Part shown: piece by piece, positions 1-10,329 of the stretch
Position numbering within the stretch: position 1 is the first letter of the stretch
How the letters are laid out: each line of letters starts with the position of its first letter
Assembly: GCA_030159075.1 (NCBI GenBank)
Contig: BROG01000371.1
Coordinates: forward strand, 1 to 64,000
Length of the DNA: 64,000 bases
Direction: 5' to 3'
From: Atrina japonica
Taxonomy: Eukaryota > Mollusca > Bivalvia > Pterioida > Pinnidae
Made by a program: the position numbers and the translations under genes
The notes under the pieces: model-generated
The model's database searches: none
What the model saw: only the letters and a program-made list of their open reading frames with translations
What the model was told of the DNA's origin: nothing

Positions 1-650
1 TCCTTGGGGGTCCTGCCCCACCCTGTGAAATATTAATTTTTACTTATAACTTAAAAACCCTTCACAGCCCTACCCTTAAACCCTATATATTTTGGATTGT
101 TATAGGGAGACACATTTAGTGGTACATATTGGGTCCTACCCCACTCCCTGGAATTTATATTTTTGCTTATAACTTAAAATCATTCACGGCCCCACTCTTA
201 AAAGCATATATATTATTGATTGTAATGGGGAGACATTTTGATGTGCATATTGTGGGCCTGTCCCACCCCTTACATTTATATTTTTGCTTATAACTTAAAA
301 ACTTTTCACAGCCCCACCTTTAAACCATATATATTATTGATTATTATGGAGAGACACATTTTGTTGTGCATATGGGGATCTTGCCCCTTCCCCATAAATT
401 TATAATTTGCTTATAACTTAAAAACCATTGAAAGACCCACCCTTAAACCATATATATTATTGATTATTATGGTAAAACACATTCAGTGATGTATGTGGGG
501 GTCCTGCCCCACCTCCAGAATATAAATTTTTACTTATAACTTAAAAACTGTTCACAGCCCCATTCTTAAACCATATATATTATTGATTGTTATGGGAAAA
601 CACATTCAGCAGTGTATGTGGAGGTACTGCCCCAGCCCTTGAAATATACT
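1..650. repeat. ~122-bp satellite array, truncated at window edge
   Basis: About five imperfect copies of a ~122-bp AT-rich unit. Each carries the marker CTTATAACTTAAAA (near 42, 165, 287, 410 and 531), then a CACAGCCCCAC-like stretch, an ATATATTATTGATTGTTATGG-like stretch and a GGGTCCTGCCCCA-like stretch. The left end is cut by the window edge. No coding signal. Confidence 0.85.
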
Positions 651-2470
651 TACTACACCTTGATACATTTGATATCAAAGCAGGGACCAGCGAGACATAT
701 AATTACGTGATTCTTGTTTTAATTAATGCAGGTCATGACCAGCATTTTCACTTTTAGAGGTTGATAGGTATGGTTAAGCTGTCTTGGACTATAGCAGTTT
801 ATGTTTGGTATTGTTAGAAAGCACTTGACAAATATTTAGGTTTTAGTTCAAATTCTTTTTGAGCCACAAAATAAGAGAAACCAACAGTCTGTCATAGATC
901 AAATGAAGAACATTTGATGTTGAGCGCCAAGATCCCAGTGGGATCTCTTGTTTGTTATTGTTTATCAAATACAAGTAGTAAAAGTAGAAAAAAATCGATT
1001 TTTTGTTTTGGTAAATGCAGCTATTGCCCCTTAAAGCTGAAAGATCTGTAAAAATATATCATTTGGATAAAAGCTGAAAGAAACATACAGATATCTAATT
1101 ATTGTGTAAAAGTTAAATACATATGTATTTTATCTCATATCACAGTCCTGGACTCTGATTGGCTGAAAATGAAATGTTAAATCACACTATAAACTGCATA
1201 TTATGGTTATAAGAAATATTTCTTCTCTCAACCCTTCTTTAGCTTTAGTTCATTTGAATTCTTTTCCTCAAAATGAACCTCAGTCCTCGTAATTTGAAAA
1301 TGTGACAACCAATGATGACGAGATGTCAACATTTTCCATTAACAGACAGTTTTGAAATGTTAGGTCAATTTATGAAACTGTTTGTGCCAAGAATTAATTT
1401 TACGGATAAAGAAACTAAAATAATAATTTTATAAAATTGTTTAACATTTCTGTTTTGAAGACATGTGCCAAAGAGGAATAATAGAGGATGTATTCATAAT
1501 CAATCACATTTAGAATATATCTATTATTATGATATTTACGTACCCTATAAGTGAAAATTTTGGGGAGATGCAAGTTTAGCGTATTGTCCTCAAAATATGG
1601 TATATAATTTAAATGAGGAGTAATTTTAGTGATCTTATGAATAAAAGTAGATAGCTCTTACCTTGGACGAGGAATAAAATGTTAGTGATATTCAATTTCA
1701 GTGATCTCGTCAACCTTGCTAATAATGCCAAAATTGAATTCTCACTAAAATTTCTGCTTATGCAGTATCAAATGAGTTTCCCCTATATGAACGTTGTGTT
1801 AGAAGTGCACGTCATTTCTCGATGAATGCACGATCTATCACATGACACCTGCAACTTGTATGGAAAGCGGGTGGATGAATACACATTCCAGAGAACCCCG
1901 TTTCTGTTTATAACAAACATTTTCCTTCTATTTTCCATAACTTGTCATATTCTCTTGTCAACCTTTATTTCTCCGTTCTGCGTGCATAATTGAACAGATT
2001 ATTATCTACCGGTAAATATATTCCAAATGATGCAATTATTTCTTTTCAATAATTCTTTTTCCTGAAAACTACATTTAGGCACAGTATACTAGAACCTGTC
2101 TTGAGAGACCACTGTTATGAGAGACAAACCGTCTTTTGAGACCACATTTTGAAAATGGTTCTTTTTAATTTATCTGTAAATTAAACTTCTTTTTAGAGAC
2201 CACCTGTCTTGAGAGGCCACATTTCGGAGGCAGATGGGGTGGTCTCTCAAGACAGGTTCTACTGTATCTATCATTTTACACTTACACAATGGGGGTTTAT
2301 CTGAAAGTTAACATGGAGTGTCAAACAAACCTGGTTGACAGACAAACACCAATAAACAATTTAAACAGAATTTTCTCCATGAGGGATTTATGTCACACAC
2401 ACACACCAGTGTTTTGCAGAAAATGAAAAACAATCCTTAAATAATGACATGATCTTTTTCCATTCTTTAG
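651..2470. other. Non-coding stretch before ACOT8 exon
   Basis: I found no exon of the thioesterase or any other recognisable gene here. It holds a fragment (about 952-1036) of the GGGGCATTAGC element family, a small perfect hairpin (AGATCCCA/TGGGATCT near 929-945) and a palindromic element at 2081-2267. Earlier ACOT8 exons must lie left of the window or were missed here. Confidence 0.5.
2081..2267. repeat. Palindromic element, 'gagaccac' MITE family
   Basis: The ends are inverted repeats: left ACAGTATACTAGAACCTGTC followed by TTGAGAGACCAC, right its near reverse complement (GTGGTCTCTCAAGACAGG, then TTCTACTGTA). Related copies or fragments lie in introns of the large gene near 15540-15905, 21495-21676, 44925-45066 and 59187-59417. 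Length and structure fit a non-autonomous DNA element. Confidence 0.7.
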
Positions 2471-2662
2471 GTGGAAATAGAAAGTTACATCAGTGTGTTG
2501 CTGGTTTTATATCGGACATTGCATTATTATCTGCTGCTAGGCAACCAGCACCACCTGGACACAAACTAGGATTTGTGACATCTCTGGATCATAGCATGTG
2601 GTTCCACAATCCATTCCGAGCTGATGAGTGGATGCTTTATGAGGTAGAGAGTCCACAATGTG
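2471..2662 (+). CDS. ACOT8: ACOT8 penultimate coding exon
   Basis: 192 nt, phase 1 in and phase 1 out. Encodes the start of the second hot-dog domain (LHQCVAGFISDIALL) through SLDHSMWFH to YEVESPQC. Acceptor AG at 2469-2470; donor GTGAGT at 2663-2668. Confidence 0.88.
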
Positions 2663-3839
2663 GTGAGTGGAATTATGTTGGAACTTATAATATATAGTAC
2701 GGTTGCTTTTATTTGAGGGGGATTTAATTTCATTTATTCACAGTACAAATTGTAGTTGTATTATTGTTTAATGTCCCACTCAAGAATCTTTCACTCGTAT
2801 GGAGATGTCACCAAATTGCTGGTGAAGGGCTTCAAATTTTGGCTTATGCTCGGCACTAACGACCCTTGAGCAGTGAGTGTGCCGACACCTATTGTGACAT
2901 GGGACCTCACTTTTTACAGTCTCTTCCGAAGGACAGGAAAAGCCAGCTGCCTCTGCCGAGGCTCGAACCCGCAACCCTCAGGTTGCGAATTAAGCACTCT
3001 TCTGTGGAGCCATGATGGCTCTCCGCAGTAAAAGAAAATACCATGAAATTAAATACCTGTACGATAGATACAATAACTTATTCTAATGAAGTTTCAGAAA
3101 GAATACTTTACCAATCTAATTTTATAAATTGAAAATGTAAACATATATATATACAGTATATGCAGACATCGTACATATGAATCACAAAATGTTTATAAGC
3201 ATCACTTCAACTCCTATTACACTTTTGCTTTGGAAACGGTCTTGTGCGAAATTTTTATACCATGAAAAAGTTCCTTTCAGAAAAACGTGAATTTTTCTCC
3301 CAGTGAAATTAAACAACCATACAGAAGATTCTATGACAATAGATCTATGAGAGCAGCAACATTCTATAGGTCGTAAATTTCCTATGATATCGTTATTCAA
3401 AATAGAAAGATAATCTGTCTGTGACCTCATGTGAAATACAGATCATCTCTCAAATGAGGTATAGTGTTACTTAACTTTAGTATGGTCATAATTTAAAGTT
3501 CCCTCTTAACTTTAGCTATGGCTAAATTTAGTGATATTTTTAGAAAGTTAGATTTTTAAAAAAAAAATTAGGTGAAGTCATTAAGGTTTTATAAACTAGA
3601 AATGCATGTATATTGATATCATAAGTTTAGTTTGTAAGAAGTTTAAACTCATTCCAGTTAGTTTTGAGACTTTATTTCTTGAGTTGTTAAATTATGATAT
3701 TTCTTTGCTTATTTTTAATGCATATTTATCACTTCAAAAAGGTGCTGGGAAAGCTCTATCATTGGGTCGAATATGGAGACGAGACGGCGTGCTAGCAATA
3801 TCCATAGCCCAGGAAGGTGTGATGAGGTCAAAGTTATAA
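2471..3839 (+). CDS. ACOT8: Acyl-coenzyme A thioesterase 8, C-terminal part (two exons: 2471-2662, 3742-3839)
   Basis: Peroxisomal double hot-dog thioesterase of the ACOT8/TesB family, which hydrolyses acyl-CoAs to free acid plus CoA. Exon 2471-2662 follows a pyrimidine-rich acceptor (CATTCTTTAG), starts in phase 1 and carries the family hallmark SLDHSMWFHNPFRADEWML; the Asp of SLDHS is a conserved active-site residue of the fold. It ends in phase 1 at a GTGAGT donor. Exon 3742-3839 continues in frame with GRIWRRDGVLAISIAQEGV, whose Gln is also conserved, and ends RSKL-stop. The C-terminal SKL is the peroxisomal PTS1 signal, as in vertebrate ACOT8. About 96 codons are present, roughly the last third of a protein that is normally ~320 residues. 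The gene is convergent with the large VWC gene. Family assignment is by remembered sequence pattern and I regard it as firm. Confidence 0.9.
2663..3741 (+). other. ACOT8 last intron
   Basis: GT-AG intron of 1079 nt. It contains a minus-strand tRNA-derived SINE at 2753-3024. The rest is AT-rich with no ORF I would support. Confidence 0.8.
2753..3024 (-). mobile_element. tRNA-derived SINE
   Basis: On the minus strand the head carries a decayed A-box-like TGGCTCCACAGAAGAGTG and a B box GGTTCGAGCC, followed by a body shared with 27890-28165 (both contain AATGTCCCA-TCAAGAATC and TATGGAGATGTCACC on the plus strand). The pol III promoter boxes and the second copy make a SINE the best reading. The 64-codon minus ORF inside it is not a gene. 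Confidence 0.75.
3742..3839 (+). CDS. ACOT8: ACOT8 last coding exon with PTS1 signal
   Basis: 98 nt, phase 1 in, ending at TAA 3837-3839. Encodes GKALSLGRIWRRDGVLAIS, AQEGVMR and the terminal SKL. Acceptor AG at 3740-3741. Confidence 0.88.
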
Positions 3840-3923
3840 TGAAAGCATCATCTATGATCATGAAACTGCAAGAACTTCATTTATACAGAAATATCAATAG
3901 CCTCAGACCTCTTCAGAAAACTT

Positions 3924-4115
3924 GAGAGAAGATTGATCATAGACTAAAGTCCATTCTGAATGCCAAATTGTTCATGTTGTGATGCGTCTCGTGTCAAGGG
4001 AGACAACTTCATCTTTTTTGAGAGAAGATTGATCATAGACTAAAGTCCATTCTGAATGCCAAATTGTTCATGTTGTGATGTGTCTCGTGTCAAGGGAGAC
4101 AACTTCATCTTTTTT
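3924..4115 (+). repeat. 96-bp tandem duplication in ACOT8 3' region
   Basis: Two near-identical 96-bp copies begin with GAGAGAAGATTGATCATAG at 3924 and 4020 and run through GTCAAGGGAGACAACTTC. They lie 85 bp past the ACOT8 stop and so are probably in its 3' UTR. One difference seen is GATGCGTC versus GATGTGTC. I saw no clear AATAAA just after it. Confidence 0.8.
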
Positions 4116-6861
4116 TGTTTCATATATTATAGATTGTTTTTAATTTGATTGTAACAGTATTTATGCAAGTCAGTCAAACTTGTCTATAAAGGCCACTCAT
4201 GGGAACAGGCAAAAGTAGCCATAATATACAGGTGGCCTTTTATATATAATTTATTACATTTATAGTTCCTATGAAAATTATTTTCTCCCACTGAATGAAA
4301 TATTTTGTATACTAGAATTGCGACACCCAACGAGTTTATGAACGTTGATATTTGATATTCTACAGCATTGATTGATAGCCATTTTTCTGAATCCTATAGG
4401 CCTATCAACAATTTTGCAGTGGTAATAAAGCATGGTACCAGTCTGGAAATGAAACCAACATGGTGACAACACACACCTGTCAATCAAGCATCAGTCTGCT
4501 GCTGAACAAAAATTTCCGACAAAAAACCTCAGTGTCAAAACCCATTGTAGGGTTTTATTTTAGCCCTTTGCAAAATCTGAAAACATTTTTTGTGTGTGTG
4601 ATATTAGACTTAATTTGATCACGTATATGATGATAAATACGTTGTATGTGTTGATTACAAAGACGCCACCTTTTTTCGTTCATTTGCTGTAATGGAATAT
4701 ACAGAGATATGTGTTCAAAATATAAAAAATTGACACTAGAAATCTCCGTAACTAGATTTTCCCCAGATATGAAATATATACTCAGAGCTAGATTGCATCG
4801 ACTTCTAAAAGTGTGTAAGAGTTTCATCGTATTATAACGAACAGTTTCTTGGTTCACCCAAGTTGCTACAATACATGGCTAAAACTGTGCATTTAGCCCT
4901 CTTAACTTTCCTCACCGAGAGAATGAAACATTCCTCTTTGATCCTTTCAGTATATTTCTTGAAATAAGCATAGAAACTTGTAAAAGGAAGGCAATTTCTT
5001 TTTTTTTTGTGCACAGACCTAGGCCTATATGTACTTATGTGTAGGCCTACATAGATATTTTAATTTTTGTTAAAATATCTTTAGTGTGTATGTATCTGTA
5101 ATTTTTTCGGTAGCCTATCTTATATAGAGAAAATATTCAGTTAGTGAAAGAAAACTGGTACCTGACTTTCCATATTGTAAATATCAGCTTAAGTAACTAA
5201 TGTATTTTTCTAGTCACATTACAGTGTGTGTGTATAGAGGTCTTTCATTATATGCCAAACTGTTGATAACTGACATGGCGGTTCCGCATTTTTTTCTTAC
5301 CTGCATCAGGCAGGGTCAACATCAAAATCATATTTATAATGCTGTTTCTTCTTACTGTCAATGTATCATAGCAATCTTTTCTCATCATACATTCATGGGC
5401 GCAATCAGTTTAATGAACTATGTTAAGTAATCTACTTGTGTTGATTATCTGAGTACAAGATTATGTGTAGAAATGCATATATATTTTACAGTGGAATCTC
5501 AGTGTTTCAAAATACATCGTTTCCGAGATCCCTCGATGTTCATAGTTGTAATCAGTTCTTCCTTCAGATATGAAGAACACCCTTCAACACTCTAGATAAA
5601 CCCTATATGATTTTCTGACCTCGATTGGTGGTAATGGCAGCAGCCATTGTTGCTGCTGATTTTAATTGGAACTGTTTTAATATTTATTGGGGTGTATACA
5701 TCACACGTAAGTCACCATAGACACTGGATTGAAAATACTTGTAAAATGCCCATGCACATGAATGGATTCCTCCCTTGACTTGCATACAAGATCGTTATTT
5801 TTATAAACATTCGACTTTATTTCTAAGGAAGATAATTATTTGAGATTTAATGTAGGTTTAAATGTAATCAATGGGGGTAAGAGTTTATGATTCTGGTTAT
5901 ATTTAATGACTGTATGGATAAATTTACCACACAGCTATATTTTAAGGAAATATTTACAAAAATCCACTTTCAATTCACTTTTAGTTGCTGGGACACAGAG
6001 TAGTATTGATACGCTACTTAAGTTACAGTCAATATAGTATGCCTTCATTCATTTCTAAAACTAAAAATGTGTGTCCCTCCAAAAATAACTATGAAAATTA
6101 TTCACCCCAGATGGTACTGATACCCCCAAATCCAGGGACTGGCTCATAGACTAATAAATTTATTTTTGTTTTGTTATTGAATTTATCATTATGCAGTGAT
6201 GCTCTAAGTCAGATTTTTTTTTTTCAAAATTAGTTCTCTAATTATTATCAAGCAAAAATGCTGTGGAGCATTGTGCTATGTTTTGTGAATATGCATGTGT
6301 TCAGGTAGCATACATGCTTTTCATCTCTCTGACCAAGGGAGATTTTGAAATGTAATGGAAGTTTATTTTTTAATAAAATACAAAAAAGAAAAAATTTAAT
6401 TTTGTTGATAATGTGTGTCCAAATTATATAAGGAGAAGAGAATGTTAGAACAGACCAGTGGTTGAGCATTTGAAGGGGCATCTAATAGCTGTTTTTTTTC
6501 TTCAAAACAATGTCTTACCTTTTATAATAATTAGGCTAAAAAAATTAATCATTAGTTTCTCGGACACCGCCGTATTACCAAAGATGATGCCACATTCTAA
6601 ATTTTTATGTTTTTTTTTTTACCTCTTTTGGAATTTTCAATTCGAATAAGATGTAGATCAGTGTTACGTTTAGTTACTATGTGCTTGAACTTCAGTGCCG
6701 GTGGTACAATAAGTTTGTTATCGACACAGATTGTTTAAGGGGCGCAGATTTTCTTGAATGGAGTATTATTGGAGGATATACAGATTACTGCAATGTAAAC
6801 ATACTGTTTACGTGTATTACAGATGGAAATATAGACCTTGGGAATTGGGCGCATCCAGCTC

Positions 6862-7375
6862 GGCGGTACGACGAATTACCGAAACTGCATTTATTTGAAT
6901 TGACACCTTAAATTATTACTTGTCCATTTTTCCCACAAAATATATCATTTTAACAATAACTTTATTGATTTAAAAGTAATATTTCGACTATTTGTGAGTG
7001 ATATGTTCATTTTCAAATGTAGGATACAGAGGCCCATTTTTCTAATGTTCATTTGAAAGTCTGTCGTAACTTGATAGTTTAACTTGGGAAATTGTGCTTT
7101 CAACCTCTCACTCTCAGTGGTCAACACAACTGTGGATTACTTGGTTTCAGTGGAATAAAGAATCATTTAACATTAATGTACATTAGTATAGACTTGCACA
7201 CCAAAGTTGTAATGGACCCCTGTATATTACATTTAAATGAAACCTATCAGAAATGTCTAGTCGAAGTAATCCTTTCAAATTAATCATATTATTGTTAAAT
7301 TAATATATACTTTTTTTGAAAAAATGAACAAGTTACAATTTAAGGTGCCGATTCCATAATTCGTCGTACCCCAGC
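6862..7375. repeat. Imperfect inverted duplication (palindrome), arms ~230 bp
   Basis: GGTACGACGAATTA near 6866 recurs reverse-complemented near 7358-7371. Proceeding inward the match continues (ACCTTAAATT-ACTTGT-CATTTTT; TTAACAATAA; TTCATTT-AAATGTA-ATACAG-GG-CCA), with indels such as ~14 extra bases near 6880-6895. The centre is near 7120. Could be a foldback element or an inverted segmental duplication. Confidence 0.65.
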
Positions 7376-7664
7376 AAAGTACAAGTCATATTCTGTAAGT
7401 TTTGTGGAAATTGGGAGAAGTAAAAGTGAATGTACCAATAAGGTTATGAAATCTCTACAAGTAAATGATATTGTGTCTGTCTTTGGGAGGTATATAAGAT
7501 ACCACATAGAGTCTGACAGCCATAACAAAAATGAAAACCTTCAAGAAAATGATGATAATGATTGTGACTCCCAACATAGTTCTGATCCTGGGAGTAACTT
7601 GATATGTATAAAACCTATTGAGGTGCATTACTTCAGTAGTGCTTGTTTCAGAGATATTTTTTAA
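7345..7664 (+). other. Unclassified open reading frame, possible exon
   Basis: Open from an AG acceptor-like site (TTTAAG before 7345) to TAA at 7662-7664, about 105 codons with no ATG near its start. The composition is more protein-like than nearby AT-rich frames: SIIRRTPAKYKSYSVSF, then SLQVNDIVSVFGRYIRY, an acidic Asn/Asp/Ser loop, and LICIKPIEVHYF. The alternating hydrophobic pattern around VNDIVSVFGRYIRY resembles an OB-fold strand pair, but I cannot assign a family. Its first 30 bases lie in the right arm of the inverted duplication. It may be a decayed or terminal exon of an unseen gene. Confidence 0.25.
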
Positions 7665-8014
7665 TGTGGTACTGATGATAATCTCCACAAGGAGACTGGT
7701 TCATACCCTGTATGTTCCCAGTGCTAAACAAAAATTGCCCCCTTAAAAGGAAGCATATTATTGCTGCAGAACATGGTAAAAAGAAAAGAAACTAACTCAA
7801 GCTGATTTTCAAAATATAAAGGTTTTTAATAATGATATAAATGAAAAGAGTGTTGGTTTTGTTTAAATTTTATATACATGTACATTGCTTTGGAAGTGTG
7901 TGAAAATTACAATCTTTCTGGTAAAAAAAACCAAACAAACCAAAAAACCTGCCTGCCTCATTAGATTTTTCAAAAAAGTGCCCAAGAAACTAATGATTAA
8001 TTTTTTGGAGCCTT

Positions 8015-8288
8015 AGATAAATATATAAACTACAAAAAAAAAAGAAAAAGAGAGATATATATGGGCATAAAAATTCTTAAATTCCTATGTATTTTGTGAA
8101 AATTTCTTGAGAAATTCAATTTGGTAGTTAGTCACTTGCATTTGATAAAATTTAACCTTACTATTTGTATATGCATACCATACTGGACCTGGCCTTATTT
8201 TCACGAAATAAATAGAAATATTAGATTTGTTATTGTACATCAAGTACAAGCAGTAAAAGTAGAAAAAATCAGCTAATGCCCCTTAAAT
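8015..8288. mobile_element. GGGGCATTAGC-family MITE, truncated copy
   Basis: Shares with the other copies AAAAGAGAGATATATA, TTTGTGAAAAT, ACTATTTGTATATGCATACC, TACTGGACCTGGCCTTATTT and AGCTAATGCCCCTTAAA. The left terminal inverted repeat is missing or decayed. Confidence 0.75.
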
Positions 8289-8798
8289 GATTTTGCTTTA
8301 AATTATCAGTCATCTTTCGCATCTATTTAGCGTGGGTTGGCGCCCCATGTGAATCTAAGTTGATTTTGTGAGAAAGGTTGTCAGTTTATTTGTATAGTAT
8401 GCTGTTGATCTTTTCCTTCATACAAAATCACAAAGGTTTTCACCACCAGAAACGTTTTGCTACCACCGTATAACGAAAATAATTGTTTAGCAGCTTAAAA
8501 AGCCATCAACACCAACTATATAATGGATATGTGTGAAGAAGTCATTTTGTAAGCTGAACTAATCAAAGGTTTCCATAGAGTTTCAGACATGCAGAAACTG
8601 GATTTTTCATGCAGTATACTTCTTTGAAGGTCTTGTGTATGTGCCACAAAGGGAATTGCACCCAGGGTCTTTTTTTGCTGAAAAGTGGATCGTCATAGCA
8701 ACAGAGTCACTGCAGAAGATAAACCCTGACATCACATTAACTATACCTCCACTGAGTTTTACTTATATAAAAGTTAATCATTAAAATTAGCTTGTTCT

Positions 8799-8890
8799 TT
8801 AACCCATTCACCCCTAAAGACACATTTGGATTGGTCCAAGTCATTGATTTATAGAATGAGTTCATTGTTTTTCAGGGGTTGATGAGTTAA
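8799..8890. mobile_element. TTAA-flanked palindromic MITE
   Basis: 92 bp including TTAA at both ends. Internal ends are inverted: TTAACCCATTCACCCCTAAA at the left, TTTTTCAGGGG then TTGATGAGTTAA at the right. Other copies lie at 11025-11114, 22952-23025, ~27314-27398, ~37850-37940, ~40714-40802, ~52022-52110 and ~62000-62091. Confidence 0.8.
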
Positions 8891-10136
8891 TCTTTGCTGC
8901 AAATGACTATTACCCTGTAAAAGGGTGCAATAGTTTAAAGACTATTACCCTATGGGTTGAGCATTTTGTGTCAACCAATCGGAGCATTCCAAACTCCGCT
9001 TTCACCAAACACATGACAAGTGAACATCTGGAGCATCAACCTGAGTTAAATGTTTGTTTTGGTGTAATTAAACATTAATTTATACTGTTGAAGGAGTTAG
9101 CAAGATTCTGGTTAAACTTGACCAGGTCTAATTGATATTTCTCTGACAGCTTCGCTTCCCTTATTCCTTATTGTTTTATAATATTTTGTATTTTCCTCTT
9201 GCGATAATATTTTTTTCTAGGTATAATAAAACAGTTATTGAATGGAAATTGCACTTGTATTTTCCCCTGAGGCATAAACTATTTCCTTGGCCTTCGCCAA
9301 TAGTTTATTTTTCTGGCGGGGGGGGGGGGGGCGCGCAATAAAAGTGCCCATTCAATATCTGTATATTGTAGACAATACAGCACACAAGATCAACCAAATT
9401 ATTCAACATGTCGGATACTGTATTACTGTTTAATTTTTGCCTTGAGATCAGTGGGCTAATTTCTAATGAAGGCAAAATTGCCAAGCTGAAATATTAAAGC
9501 ATGGATGTTCATGATCGAGATCCATGTGACTGTTGTGATTTTGGGGTGAATATGTTTTCCGCCGTAAAAGGGCTAAAATGACCAACACTCAGTGGAGTGT
9601 TAAGGCACACTCGACAACATTCAGTTATACGTAGATGGCCAGTTTTGCATGGTGGTAAAGAAATACTGGGCACAATGTATCCAGGGAAAAAAAGCGTACC
9701 CACTTCTCACCAATGCAACCTATGTCCAATCCTAGGATTGGACAGGGAAGTATTTTGAGATGGTATGTTGATCGCCATATTGGGGACTTGGGGTTTTCTC
9801 TGGGTACTCGATTTTTCCTCCCACATCAAGCACCGCCTAAGGCCAACATAACCTTTAACCAATGCAGTTAAGCTAGGTTCTTAAACTTACCATCCCACAC
9901 AGGACCTTAGTTTAAATCTGGAAATCCTATTACTTCATATGGTAAGTACTTGGTGAATGAACCGTCTATATAAAGTCTTGGGTATATTGGGAATCTAACA
10001 TGGGATCTTCCTTTTGCAAGTTGGTCACTCTAGCTACCACTTGATAAATGAGAAACAATCTCTACTCATCCTTGTGTAATAAGCTCTGTGAAGAATTAAA
10101 ACGTAAGATCATGATAAAATAGATTTACAGAAATTT

Positions 10137-10142
10137 TTTATT
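10137..10142 (-). promoter_or_regulatory. Polyadenylation signal AATAAA of the VWC gene
   Basis: AATAAA on the minus strand, about 70 nt past the stop codon at 10212-10214. It implies a very short 3' UTR of roughly 80-100 nt. Confidence 0.65.
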
Positions 10143-10211
10143 ATAAATGTCCAATTTAACAATATATTTAAGATGAGTGGTGATTATAGAGCGTATAAAA
10201 AACATCACTCT

Positions 10212-10329
10212 TTACTCATTTGGATATCCCTGGATAACGTATGGAGCTGGACACACTGGTTGTTTACAGCATTTTCCAGGTGCTGGATCTATCCATTGGC
10301 ATACATCAGGCAGTTGCCATTCTGGACAT
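10212..10329 (-). CDS. V25 second-half VWC exon, terminal exon with stop
   Basis: 118 nt, phase 2 in, TAA at 10212-10214. Encodes CPEWQLPDVCQWI, GKCCKQPVC (C6-C10 all present) and a short tail ending GYPNE. There is no long linker, which fits a C-terminal module. Acceptor: CGTTTATAG before A-TGT-CCA. Confidence 0.88.

Larger units (their letters stand above)
3840..10211. other. Intergenic region between convergent genes
   Basis: About 6.4 kb between the ACOT8 stop and the stop of the VWC gene. It contains the 96-bp duplication (3924-4115), an inverted duplication (6862-7375), an unclassified ORF (7345-7664), a GGGGCATTAGC element (8015-8288), a TTAA-flanked palindrome (8799-8890) and a G-run (about 9317-9331). 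Other ORFs here are short, AT-rich and lack domain or splice support. Confidence 0.6.

Noticed and set aside
2780..2974. 64-codon minus-strand ORF
   Set aside because: Entirely inside the tRNA-derived SINE.
6681..6911. 76-codon plus-strand ORF ending in the inverted duplication
   Set aside because: No ATG start or convincing splice sites, it overlaps the left arm of the palindrome, and no family is recognisable.
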